Assembly: GCA_015227615.1 (NCBI GenBank) | Contig: JAALGZ010000009.1 | Location: forward strand, 310,001-374,000 | Reading direction: 5' to 3' | Source: Labyrinthula sp. Ha | Lineage: Eukaryota; Sar; Bigyra; Labyrinthulida; Labyrinthulaceae | DNA length: 64,000 nt | Shown here: positions 35,549 through 46,100 of the stretch, piece after piece | Numbering within the stretch: position 1 is the stretch's first letter | How the letters are laid out: each line of letters opens with the position of its first letter | The notes under the pieces: generated by a model | The model's input: only the letters and a program-made list of their open reading frames with translations | The model's database searches: none | Told to the model about the DNA's origin: nothing | Translations under genes and position numbers: made by a program

Positions 35549-37291
35549 ATGGATATGCAACCAGGTCAAGGAGAGAAGGATTTATATGGGCTTCTAAATG
35601 CAAGCAAGCTTTCCACAAAGGCTGAAATAAAAGAAAAGTATATGCATTTAGCAAAGCGGTTACATCCTGACAAGAACTCTTCGGATTCTGATAGTTCACT
35701 CTTTCAACAAGTACAGGCTGCTTATAAAATTCTCTATGACGAAAATGCTCGTGCTATTTATGATGAATATGGTATGGACGCGGTTTTTATTTACTTTTCA
35801 AAAAAGGAACAGTTTACAATTGGTGATTTTGATCGTCTTAGTTACAATTACAGAGAAAAAATGAGAACACTTCTGCAGCTTCAAACCGAAGCAAGAGAAC
35901 AAAAATCTTTTTCAATCCAAGGTATGATTCAACCAAGATTTTCAATTATCCAACCTGGTACAGATACTTTAACTACTCTAATAGTCAGGTCCGTCCAAGG
36001 GCAACAGAAAATGAACTTTCACCTTTCAGATTATCAAGATGTAAGTATAGGACTAACAACAGCACTTTTTACACCTTTGAATCCTTCCAAAAATCCAGTT
36101 GGTTTAGCAAATCTATCTGTTTCTCATGCTTTAAAACTCTCATCAATCTTTGAAATTGAAAATTCAATTCAGGTTTCTTCAAAAGCCAAACCTTTAGCCC
36201 TTTCAACAAAACTTTCTAGACAAATATCGTCCGTTCTTCAAGTCTGCTTAAATGCCAATATTAGCTTTGAAGAGCTGGATCTAAATCTCGAGGTCTCTCG
36301 AAAGCTTTCTACTTCTGTTGAAGCAGTTAATCACATTTCAACGAAAGGTTATATCTTAGAACTTGTGCATTCCAAGCAAGTTTCAAGCGAATTGTATGTA
36401 AGGAACTCTGTAGAATTTGAAGCTGGTGCTGCACCCGGAATGAATTTGAAGAATGTATTTGCTTTTGGGGGAATTGTGTACAATTTTTCTGTTGGTCTAG
36501 GTTTAACCAAAGTCTTTTTAGAAGCTGGGTTTGAAACTAATGGCAAAAATTTAGTCCAGAGTGGTGTATCTCTTTCTCTCAATCCCATGCATGGGGCTTC
36601 TTTGTCTTTCAAGTTACGAAGGCAACAAATGTATTTGATATTACCTGTTCAGTTGGGAGCAGTTGGATCATCTAAAGAAAAAATTGCTTTGGTTGCTGGT
36701 TTGTCTGTTCTTCATCAAGGATTAATTTATTGGTACAAAAAGCAACAGACACGAGTCCTAAAACTGAAACTGAAAACCTTACGTTCTGAGAACATGGCAT
36801 ATAATAATTTGAAAGGGAAACTTAAAGCTGAGCGTCTGGCATTAACTGGTAGCGCAGTGCAGGATCCGTGTTTAGTTGTTCTTAGTGCAGTGTATGGAAG
36901 CCTCCAAGGAAAGCATAAGACGTATATAGACGTTACAGAACAACTAAGTGCACTTGTTCAAGACGATGAGCTAAGTCTTCCAAATGAAGCGAAGAGTACT
37001 TTGTTTGGGTTTTATGATGTCTGTGAGGAAAAACGAATTCAACTAGCTTTGGAACATCAGGTTATTAAGGACACAACCCTATTTGGGATGTTGAAGTCAG
37101 CGTTCGGCAAAGGACCTGAATCTATTTTTTCCATGTATCCAGAACTTTGGATTAGGTACAAGTTTGGCAACTTGGTTTTTGAAAAGAAATTCAATGACAT
37201 CGAGCCAGTAGCAATTCCAGAAGCTGATGCATTTCTTTTAGGCCGGTACTCAAAGCATATAGACTATTGCATATCCCTAAAGTCAAAGTAA
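35549..37291 (+). CDS. DNAJC11: DNAJC11-like J-domain protein
   Basis: A 580-residue protein in one frame; the start is the first ATG, with a second two codons later. The J domain spans about residues 8-75, with the Hsp70-activating HPD at 39-41 (RLHPDKN). A long middle part rich in alternating hydrophobic residues follows. The C-terminal region from about 450 (VVLSAVYGSLQGK, IDVTEQLSALVQD, GFYDVCEEKRI) matches what I know of the DUF3395 domain that ends DNAJC11. In animals DNAJC11 associates with the mitochondrial outer membrane and the MICOS/SAM bridge and supports cristae; the same site is inferred here. Length and domain order agree with the family. The gene converges on the kinase gene, with stop codons 107 bp apart. 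There is no predicted presequence, as is usual for this family. Confidence 0.85.
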   Translation: MDMQPGQGEKDLYGLLNASKLSTKAEIKEKYMHLAKRLHPDKNSSDSDSSLFQQVQAAYKILYDENARAIYDEYGMDAVFIYFSKKEQFTIGDFDRLSYNYREKMRTLLQLQTEAREQKSFSIQGMIQPRFSIIQPGTDTLTTLIVRSVQGQQKMNFHLSDYQDVSIGLTTALFTPLNPSKNPVGLANLSVSHALKLSSIFEIENSIQVSSKAKPLALSTKLSRQISSVLQVCLNANISFEELDLNLEVSRKLSTSVEAVNHISTKGYILELVHSKQVSSELYVRNSVEFEAGAAPGMNLKNVFAFGGIVYNFSVGLGLTKVFLEAGFETNGKNLVQSGVSLSLNPMHGASLSFKLRRQQMYLILPVQLGAVGSSKEKIALVAGLSVLHQGLIYWYKKQQTRVLKLKLKTLRSENMAYNNLKGKLKAERLALTGSAVQDPCLVVLSAVYGSLQGKHKTYIDVTEQLSALVQDDELSLPNEAKSTLFGFYDVCEEKRIQLALEHQVIKDTTLFGMLKSAFGKGPESIFSMYPELWIRYKFGNLVFEKKFNDIEPVAIPEADAFLLGRYSKHIDYCISLKSK

Positions 37292-37398
37292 AGACTTAGA
37301 CGGAAACCATGTTTTACTTATAAATAGGATACAGCATAAAAAAATGAGTAGAACTTCTTTCAGCTAAACAAGCCATCATGGCCTATGTTATATCAAAA

Positions 37399-39762
37399 TT
37401 AGGAAGCATCAGTTAGAAAAGAATACATAACAGGTGTTAAACTCCCTGCTCTAGCATTAAATCTCTGGCACATACTTTTCATGGTTTCCCAAGTTCTTCC
37501 ATACTCTTGGAGCCTTTGCAAAAAACGTCCACGCAGTTTAGGGTTCCGCGTAAAATGAGTTATACCCTCTACGTGATCAGCTCGCTGAACAAGAACTTGA
37601 ATAACAACTTCCATGTGTGACCAGAAGGAAGCATGTTGCTGGAGCATAGCATCCACTTGCTGCATAAGAAGAATGGCATCCTGAAGCTGCTTTACTGAGA
37701 TGTTATTATCTCCCTGCGCGCTAACATCAGTTATTTCCGAATCTTCGTTAAATGAGGCACCTTCAGGAACGCTTTGGATAGATTCAACCTCCACATCATT
37801 AAGTTGCTTTACAGACCCATTCCCAGAAGGGCGTACCTGCGGGCCAATTAAACCCTGGACACCAACTGGTTTTCTTCCAATGTTTTGCTCTTTTGCCCTA
37901 ATCAGGCTAATGGCACTACTTACCATAGTAATAACCTGTTGATTTTTTTCCAAAAGGACAGTAGATTCATCTCGTAAAGTATTTATCCAACTTTTTACGT
38001 TGCCAAAGAACTCCTTCGCTAGCATAAACTCGCCTTCATCGACAGCAAGTTTCAGGTCTGGAAGCAGACCTAATACAGAGAAGGAAGTTTGCTCCAGTTT
38101 ACGCAGTATAGTTTGTGTTGCTCTCATCAGTTCCCTACTACCAACTGCAGAATTGACAACCATAGGTGATATTTTTTCATCAGTCAAGAACTGATTATAA
38201 GCAGCTTTAAGACAGGTTGCTATTTGTGCCTGCAGGTCGAATAGTCTATCAGGATCTTCAAGTGCCTTGGTCTGGCTTGTAACAGCATGATTCTGCTCAA
38301 TTCTTCGTACAATATCCCATCCGGCCTCTTTCAGTTCTTTCACTTCCAGAGGGTTTCCGCTCGAATAAGTTTGATGATTTTCAGTAAATTGGCTCTGGGC
38401 AGGAGCCTCTACTGCCATATCTTCAGTGTTGGTAGAATTTAATCTTGATGATGAAAATGGTGAGGATAGAACCTCCGCAGAGCCAATTGAGTCTTCTGTT
38501 CCTGCTTTATCCATCATTATTTCATCGGATTGCATTTCAGCAGATATTGAGTTTGGGCGCTTTAGTGAAACCCTGTCTGGGGTAAAAAACTTGGACCTAA
38601 ACGGCTGTGAGTTAGCTTCAGCTGCGTTAAGCCTCCCCAAATTCTGGTTAGACATGCAGTTTGGTTTCATCCCCAGAGGACTAGGACCTGGTAGAGGTTT
38701 GGAAGCTGGAGGATTCTGAATAGAAAGAGATCTTTCAAGATGCATGGACAATTCATCTGCTTCATTCTTTGGCTTACAAAATTTAGTTATCCACGGGTGC
38801 TGCAATACCTTGGCAATAGATATTCTTTGATCTGGATCAGGTTCCAGAAGCTTTCGCAGCAAATCTTTGGCTTCGACGGAGATATCAGATATTCTTGCAT
38901 CTTCAAACAATACGGTGCTTCTTAGACTTGGCAAGTTGTCCATCAAACCATCATAGTCCTGCTTAGGAGGAAGTTTCTGAGGGTTGGAGAAATCTGGATA
39001 ACAAGCTCCGAGCATAACATGCAACAGAACACCCATTGAATATAAGTCAACTTGTTTTCCATATGATTCCCTGACACCTTCGCTAGTTGTAACCTTGGTC
39101 AAGATCTCAGGTGCAATGTACTTTGGGGTTCCAACAAGGCTTTTAGCTGCTGTATGGCTTAGTCCCAAATCTTGGGTTGATTCTCTCTCATCCTGTGGCT
39201 CATCTACAATATCTGAGTCATTGACCATTTTTGATAACCCAAAATCAATAAGCCTAACCTGAACCCCCCCTTCAGAGTTGTTCGAATCAGATTGCACTAT
39301 GATATTTTCAGGCTTAAGATCTCTGTGAAGAATAGATTTACCGTGCATGTAGGAAACAGCTTCAGCAACTTGAGAAAATATTTCAGCTGCCAAAGGTTCT
39401 TTGTTCTTCAAACCCTTCTCGTAAATGATTATATCAAAAAGGTCGACTCCAATTACAATGTCCATGATAAGAAAGAACGCTTCTCTTGTTCGAAACACCT
39501 CGTGCAACTTCACAATTGCAGGAAAATCAAGCTTCTGCATTATATCAATTTCTCTGTTAAGTCTTTTTAATTTCGTCGTAGCGCTAGATTTAGACTCCAT
39601 CATAAGTTTGCGCAAGTCCACCACTTTTACTGCATAACTTTGCAATTTTCCCGATGGGCTAAGCTTGGAGCATCGAAAAACAGTTCCAAAGCTTCCTTCT
39701 CCAATCTTTTCACCTAGAATATATCCATTTCTTGACAAGAATCTCTTAAACTCGCTGTTCAT
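37399..39762 (-). CDS. CAMK-group Ser/Thr protein kinase with helical C-terminal domain
   Basis: A 787-residue kinase starting at ATG 39762 (MNSEFKRFL); the frame is open 8 codons upstream, but only from a TTG. Kinase domain about residues 13-332: glycine loop GEGSFG 21-26, ATP lysine 46 (AVKVV), catalytic HRDLKPEN from 146, DFG 173-175, APE 217-219. All key residues are present, so it should be active. The activation segment carries an extra acidic/Ser-rich insertion between DFG and APE. The HRDLKPEN and IDFGLSK style and the HPW motif after the last helix fit the CAMK group. Residues about 340-480 are a Ser/Pro/Asn-rich linker. Residues about 480-787 are a mostly helical domain that I cannot assign. 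The gene is divergent from IF-2 (181 bp apart) and convergent with the DNAJC11-like gene. Substrates are unknown. Confidence 0.9.
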   Translation of the reverse strand: MNSEFKRFLSRNGYILGEKIGEGSFGTVFRCSKLSPSGKLQSYAVKVVDLRKLMMESKSSATTKLKRLNREIDIMQKLDFPAIVKLHEVFRTREAFFLIMDIVIGVDLFDIIIYEKGLKNKEPLAAEIFSQVAEAVSYMHGKSILHRDLKPENIIVQSDSNNSEGGVQVRLIDFGLSKMVNDSDIVDEPQDERESTQDLGLSHTAAKSLVGTPKYIAPEILTKVTTSEGVRESYGKQVDLYSMGVLLHVMLGACYPDFSNPQKLPPKQDYDGLMDNLPSLRSTVLFEDARISDISVEAKDLLRKLLEPDPDQRISIAKVLQHPWITKFCKPKNEADELSMHLERSLSIQNPPASKPLPGPSPLGMKPNCMSNQNLGRLNAAEANSQPFRSKFFTPDRVSLKRPNSISAEMQSDEIMMDKAGTEDSIGSAEVLSSPFSSSRLNSTNTEDMAVEAPAQSQFTENHQTYSSGNPLEVKELKEAGWDIVRRIEQNHAVTSQTKALEDPDRLFDLQAQIATCLKAAYNQFLTDEKISPMVVNSAVGSRELMRATQTILRKLEQTSFSVLGLLPDLKLAVDEGEFMLAKEFFGNVKSWINTLRDESTVLLEKNQQVITMVSSAISLIRAKEQNIGRKPVGVQGLIGPQVRPSGNGSVKQLNDVEVESIQSVPEGASFNEDSEITDVSAQGDNNISVKQLQDAILLMQQVDAMLQQHASFWSHMEVVIQVLVQRADHVEGITHFTRNPKLRGRFLQRLQEYGRTWETMKSMCQRFNARAGSLTPVMYSFLTDAS

Positions 39763-39943
39763 TGAAGACAGGTACACAAGAACCAATACTGGTAGAGCCT
39801 GTTATAATACTATGTTGAGGCAAAAACTTCTTGTCTAGATACAAAATTGGTATCTACCGGTGGAAATGATTCTAGCCAATCAATATTGACTTAAAGGATA
39901 TCAACCAATGAAATTCCTGTTATATTCCTGTGCTTGATTCAAG
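39763..39943. promoter_or_regulatory. Short bidirectional promoter with four CCAAT/ATTGG boxes
   Basis: The 181 bp between the kinase ATG (minus) and the IF-2 ATG (plus) must hold both promoters. CCAAT occurs at 39783-39787, 39876-39880 and 39905-39909, and the reverse ATTGG at 39846-39850. Three of the steps between boxes are 63, 30 and 29 bp. CCAAT is the known binding site of the conserved NF-Y (HAP) trimer; its use here is inference. A TATA-like word (ttataatac) lies near 39800. Confidence 0.5.
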
Positions 39944-42367
39944 ATGCTGGCAAAGAGATTCGCTAAGACTCTCTTGCGGAGGACCGAGAGATGGAGGGTT
40001 AAAGAAGAATTGTTCTTGGATATAAAACAAAGAAACCTTGGATATACGAGTGATAAGAATAAAGCTGCAATTTTAACTACCGTGGACTCTTTGTTGACAA
40101 AGAAAAAGGCAAAACCTAAGGTTCAACAAAACCCACCAATTACAGGAAATCGTGAATTCTTGAAATTTGATCCAGGGCTCAAATTAAAAACAAGAAAGAA
40201 AAGCTTGAGTAAAAATATGGACAATAAACTAAAATTGGATTACGATGCAAGTTCAATTATTAGCAGTATGTACGTTAGCGTAGAAAATAAGTCGAGGGAA
40301 ACTAAACCGGAAAAGACTATAATAGAACTAAATGAAAAAGAAGAAAATGTGACAGAAGAGCCAGATGCTTTCGCAAACTTTTTTCAAGAGGAAACAATTT
40401 CAACGTCTGAAGTTTTTTCTCAGAGTAAAACTAAGAAAAAAAAGAAGAAACTAAGAACCAAACAACAAAGACAAGCAGTTGATGTGGATAAGAACGAATT
40501 TCCCACAATTGGATTTTCGACTTCTGATGAACTTTTCCCCAGGATACCAACTGTAACAGTTATGGGGCATGTTGATCATGGTATTAATTGCATTGTGTTA
40601 AATCTTTAGGAAAAACTACATTGTTAGATCACTTAAGGTCAAGTCACGTAGCTGACAGCGAAGCAGGTGGGATCACACAAAAAATATCCGCGTTCACTGT
40701 CGATCTATCAAAATCGGAAGACTGTCATTCTGACCTTCAGAAAGTGGTTTTTCTTGATACCCCTGGACACGAAGCTTTTTCTTCGGTCCGTGCTGATGGT
40801 TCAAAAGTCACGGATCTTGCTATAATATGCGTTGCAGTGACAGAAGGATTAAAACCTCAAACAATAGAAAGTCTTGAACTCGTTAAACAACACAAAGTTC
40901 CTATTCTTGTTGCTGTTACAAAAGTTGATATGGTTACAGAAGCAGAGATAGATATAAGCAAGGAGAACATAAAGAATGAGGTACTTTCATACGTCAATGC
41001 CGATCAGCTAGTAGATGCAATTCCGATTTCAAGTAAGAAGAATATTGGAATACAAGAATTGATTGAATCACTAGCTCTTCAAGCGGAGGTCATGGAGCTA
41101 AAGTCAACAAGGTCAGGTCGAGCTGAGGCTGTTTTACTTGAAAGTCAAAAAGACAAGTCATTTTTCTATTTGTGTTATTAATAGGGGATACGGATCAGTT
41201 ATTGATGTTCTGTTGAAACGAGGATCGTTGGAAAAAGGTGATTTGGTTATATATGGCGAATCTTATGGAAAGATAAAAACTATACTGGTTAATAACAAAC
41301 CGGTTAGTAAAGTCTTACCTGGAGAGCCAGCACGTTTGGTTGGCATAGATGTCTCTACTGCTCATGCCACGGAAAACCATGTTATTCAAGTGCCTAACCT
41401 AAAACGAGCAAGAGAAGTAACAGAGTATCGGAAAAAGCTTAGATTAGAAGAAGAGTTAATCATGCACCAACTTGAGGATGAATCTATCGACCAGGCGGAA
41501 AACTCCAATTCTCGAAGTATGAGTGGAGAAGCTAGTAATAGCCAAACAAACCTCAACTTTCTCGAAGAAAAGGGACTCGAAATTCCTGTCATACTAAAAG
41601 CTGATAGCGAGCACTCATTAGATGCTATTAAGAGTTGCCTTAATGCTCTATCAACTCAACTACATCAAAGATCAAAAGAGTACGCGAAAAGATTCGAACC
41701 TGTATTCACCGAATATTCAGCTAACCACAAGGATGTACATCTTCGAGATAAACTGCAAAAGGTATTACTCGAGCGGAGAAAAAAGGAGAACCATAATCCT
41801 ATACCTTGTTTGCCCTTGGGATCAAAAATTAGGGTAATCAGTGAGTCAATTGGGGATGTGACGCAATCTGACCTAGCACAAGCTTCTGCGGCAGAAAATT
41901 GTAGGATTCTCGCATTTAATGTTGAAGGAAAGCTGGGCTCGGAATTAAATTTAGGTGGAGTTGGTCCAAAGATATATTCTGACAAGGTGATCTACACGCT
42001 AATGCATGAGCTAGAAGATGGCTTGTACGAACTTTTACCTTCGCTTAGGGTGCATCACTCTGTTGGTCAGGCCGAGGTGTTGAAGATCTTTAAACGTAGA
42101 AATCACAAGAACAGTATTGCCGGTGGTTGTAGAATGTTATCTGGAGAAATTTTTCGAATAAAACCTAGCCAAAACCTTTTCTCAAGAATAATTAGAAAGA
42201 ATGAGGTAGTCAAAGAGTTTTTTGGAAACGATTTAGAACTGAGGAAGGAAACAACAAAAGTAGAAAAAGTTGCATCTGGAGAAGAGTTTGGGATTTCATA
42301 TGATGATTTCAATGACATTCAAGTTGGTGATATAATAGAGTCGATGAAATTTGAGGAACTGCACTAG
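39944..42367 (+). CDS. MTIF2: Mitochondrial translation initiation factor IF-2 (three exons)
   Basis: The spliced gene has exons 39944-40580, 40610-41156 and 41185-42367, together 789 codons including stop. It encodes the GTPase that brings initiator tRNA to the small ribosomal subunit. The N-terminus (MLAKRFAKTLLRRTERWR) is a basic amphipathic presequence, so the protein is mitochondrial (or plastid, less likely). A Lys-rich linker precedes the G domain. G1 is GHVDHGKT at residues 208-215, restored exactly by splicing intron 1. G3 is DTPGHE from 262. G4 is TKVD at 316-319, with Thr where IF-2 normally has Asn, as in Rho GTPases. Domain II resumes after intron 2 with DKGYGSVIDVLLKRG. The C-terminal domain ends with the family's FNDIQVGDIIES. 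A Glu/Ser-rich insert follows domain II. The call is firm; the presequence-based location is inferred. Confidence 0.95.
40581..40609 (+). other. 29-nt spliceosomal intron 1 of IF-2
   Basis: Begins gtattaattg, ends aaatctttag, phase 1. Removing these 29 bases joins GHVDH-G to KTTLLDHL, reconstituting an invariant P-loop. Left in, the frame ends at once. The 3' end has a short pyrimidine run before AG. The length is close to the lower limit known for spliceosomal introns outside ciliates and nucleomorphs. Confidence 0.92.
41157..41184 (+). other. 28-nt spliceosomal intron 2 of IF-2
   Basis: Begins gtcatttttc, ends ttattaatag, phase 2. Splicing joins ESQKDK to GYGSVIDVLLKRG, the exact spacing of the conserved IF-2 segment DKGRGxVxxVLxxRG. 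Unspliced, the upstream frame stops within a few codons inside the intron. The TATTAAT word close to the 3' end could serve as branch site. Confidence 0.9.
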
Positions 42368-43199
42368 TGCAAGGTTCATGTAATGGGAGCTAGAAGTGTA
42401 AGTTTGCTCGACTCAACAGTTTTTTTTTTGGCACTAGACCTCGTGATAATATTGTAAGGATAGACAAAATTAAAAACTGAAAAGGGTAGTATATTACCTT
42501 TAATTTCTTAATACTCTTTCTTGTAGTATCTAATCAGTCCAGACTACCCGCAGCAGTAAAATAATAGGCCAAAAAAGAGCAACGACAAGAAAACACTTAA
42601 GAATATATATAAAAACAACATGTTGAGTTTCAAAATTGTTTCCTTGAAGAGTGAACTATTTGTATTTCTAATTTAATTCCTGATTATTATTTTTATTTCT
42701 GTTTGGGGCATGTTTGTTGTAACTTTGCAAACGTGACTGTTCAAAATACCGTCTTGCGTTTTCATTTGTCCCGCGTTCCAGTTTCCAATTCTGTTCCATA
42801 AAAACCCAAGAATGGGCTAGAATATTGGACAATTTAAAAATGCAAAATAACAATAAAAATTCAAATAAAAAGAGCGTCTTGTTTCCAAGATCCGAGAAAG
42901 GGTTCGAAACCGGGCAAGAACAATCTAAAAAAGTTTGATCAGAAACGGAAGGCCGACTAATTAGTTCGATACGTGTAGCTTCTGCGAATTTCGACACCCT
43001 TACCCTACGGAAACTCGCATCCTTGGAGACTAAAGCCCTAAATAGTCGCTTAAACTTCCTTGTACTTCAATAAACGACATGTTCAGGTACTGAGAGATCC
43101 CGAAGAGTGAGTCATTCTGCACTGGACTGGCTGGTTACCGGACTGAAGTACTTAAAATCTGAAGAAAAGAAGTTCTTAGCGATTTACCTCTATCCTCTC
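42368..43199. other. Intergenic stretch after IF-2
   Basis: AT-rich, with a 9-base T run shortly after the IF-2 stop (about 42420). A 109-codon minus-strand frame at 42668-42997 has no recognisable domain and no supporting context. A ggttcgaaacc word near 42900 looks like a tRNA B-box, but the flanks cannot form a T-arm or acceptor stem. No gene is supported. Confidence 0.5.
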
Positions 43200-46100
43200 T
43201 CTGCAAAAATACAGAGGCTTTAGTTAACCTAGCAAAAAATTATGGCAGTACAGACAGAAATTAACAGAAAAATAACCTTTTTCATTAGTGTTCATGCTCC
43301 CCATCTTGGATAAAATAGTAATAAATACAAAAAAAATTAGCTGATCTGAAAGAAACTCTTTGCAAAATCAAGAAAACGGATGTGCTGCTACTAATAAGGG
43401 AGCTTCATGACAAACCATAGAGGAAAGGCTTAGATAACTGTGGAAACCATGGACTATCGGTTCGTTCCAACAAAAATGGAAGAGTACTCATGGAGTTCTT
43501 GAACAACAATGGACTTATAAACACTAACAACTATTTCAAAGGACGGAAAAAGCCTCTCTTTTCCACTCCACCTTTTCTCCAAATAACATCAACAAAGCAC
43601 AACACAACGAAGTGAAGTTGGCTGTGTTATTACCTTCAGTAAGTTTGTTGGACGCTGGCAGAAGATTAAAGTCCAGAGGAGCTTTGCGCAAGAAATCCAC
43701 GGAAGGGAAAGCTTCGACCACCAACATTTGTATGTACAAGTATCCAAACGGTTCTACACAGAAACACCAATACACAAACAACAGTAGTTCAAAAATTATC
43801 GGGAATTTTTCAAAGCTCAGAAAAACAGGAACATTTAAACGGAGAAGAACGAGAAGGCATGAGGAAAGTCCTGGGAGAAGAAAACCAAAGTAAGCAGCAA
43901 TCTTCAGGCAAGAGAATAAATCTAAAACTTCACAAATATCATAAAAAACGCTGTGTCAAACAACATACCACTATCAACTTATCCATTAACATGGCGTTAA
44001 ATCCCCCTTCAGATCGGGTTCTTGTGCGAAATCAGAAAAGACTTTGGAAGAATATAACGCACGAGCAGAGTGAAATTCTTCTGAAAATGATAAGGAAATC
44101 CACACTGGGAGACTTTAAACTTTGATTCGATATCACGGTCAGGCAAATAAACTTCAATCTACAGAGAAGTGACACAAGGGAAGTATTCAGCATACATGAG
44201 CCTATCACTGGCAAAAAACGGAAAAGACAACAGCAGCTAACATCAATAAGCAAAAAGATGAATACTGACGTTGATAGAACCTGGATAAAATCAGAATTAA
44301 CTCAACAAACTCAAACAGCCGAACTTACAGAAAAAACTTTAGATCAGATAGAAGTACCTGAAGCAGTTCAGAGCCTTGTCTAAGTAGAAAAACCTACACT
44401 AATGGAAGTGCAATTGGTAGCTAAGACATTGAAAAACTACAAAGCTCTTCAATCTGACGACCTAAAAAATGAAGTATTAAAAAACTCTATTGCAGTACAA
44501 GAGTATATTCAACAGCTTGCACAGAAACTCTTTCTGAATCCTGAACTGATTGACCCAGAGTAAGTAACGGAGTTTGTAACAGAAAATGTTATCATGCTCT
44601 ACAAGAATGCCCCCGTGCACAAGTTGTTTAACTTCCGACCAATCTCCCTCTTAAATACAACTTACAGGGCAATAACCAAGCTCCACAATAATTGGTTGAA
44701 ATCCTTAGTCAAAATAACAATACCGCGTTAGCAAACTGGTCTTACAGAAGGTGTTGGAACAGAGGGTACAGCTACTCCTAAACCACGTTAAATTGAACCA
44801 GACACAGAATAAAAAGCTTCTGGTTGAGTTCATCGAATATAGGAGATTTCTTAATAGCTGCTTGCACCTTTTATTAAACAACACTCTAAACGAAGGAAAA
44901 CTTCAACCAAAATCCCTTGCCATCATTCTCAACAAGTATGCAAGTGCTCAAATAATAATGTACTCAGAACTAAGTAATAGTGTCAGTATTAGCTGAGGGG
45001 CTCTGCAAGACGATAACCTATGCCCAGCCTTATTCATCATACTGCTGAAAACAATATTAAGGTGCATTCTATTAAAACTGAAGAAAATTTATCCAGAAGA
45101 AATCCCTTTTACAAGTATTCGGGCATTCTCGGATGATATCTGTTTCTGGCATCATAAGAGAGAGGTGAGAGCAGCTTTTGTAAATGTAATACGAGAAGTT
45201 TCCTTTGACTCACAACTCATATTAAACATACAGAAAATCAACTTAGTGGCAGTTGTCCAAAGAAAGTAGTTAAATGGTGCATTCTCCAAACTGCAGCTTT
45301 ACTCTCTTCTCAGGGACTACATCTGCGAAGTGCATGGCAGAAATTTCACATCGCAACATGCTCTTTTTGAACATAAGCCAAACTGTTTAGAACCAGGAAT
45401 TGTCACAGCTAGAAACAATAATGGATCTCAACCTAAAGCCAAGGCAACAGAAAAAGTTTTCCTTAACCACCTATCAACTTTTCCATGTCTGGAAATCGAT
45501 ATTGAATCCATTAAAGGCCTTAGAACTTTCAAATATCTGGACATAGATCTAAGGTGTGATGGTATAGTGAGAGTAAAATTAGAGATCCTGATACACAAGA
45601 AAAATGTGCAGGTACATAAGCTCTTTAACTGGTTAAGGAATTGAAACATTACCATATGAAGGAAGAGCAACCTGATGAAAGCGCTGATCCTTTCATTCCT
45701 GAACTACGGCTGTGAGTTCTAAGACTAGAAGAAGAAATATATCGTGGTAGAGGTGAGCATTTTGTAGCGAAAAGTTAAACACCTGAACATGAACACAAGA
45801 ATAACTCATCCATAGTGCATTAAGAGAAGCTTAAAAACTGAAGAGTTCTGACATGAATTTCCTAAAATATTAAAAACAGGTAAAAAAAGTGGTTAGAGAA
45901 CTGGAGGGAAGAAGACGGTGTATTTCTCCAGGGTCTCAATAGAATATCCATAGAGCTTCAATACGAACTGCTGCTAGCAATAGTATCCGGGCAAACAGTT
46001 CCAATCCACACCCAAAAGAGTCAGTTCTGCTCCCTTAACCCCTCACAGGAAATCAAAAGCAGGACCTGGATCGGTAGAGCATGTGAAGCTTGGCCTTGAA

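Noticed and set aside
39763-39786. Upstream extension of the kinase by eight codons
   Set aside because: The extension would begin at TTG. The ATG at 39762 is followed directly by the expected N-terminal sequence.
42895-42920. tRNA gene suggested by a ggttcgaaacc word
   Set aside because: The five bases on each side do not pair as a T-stem, and no acceptor stem or A-box lies at the expected distance.
42668-42997. 109-codon minus-strand frame after IF-2
   Set aside because: Low-complexity, Lys/Asn/Phe-rich, no motif and no supporting context.
44160-44200. Possible U6 snRNA because of acagagaagt
   Set aside because: The invariant bases after ACAGAGA (ttagcatggcc-like) are absent, and the site lies inside the LINE relic.
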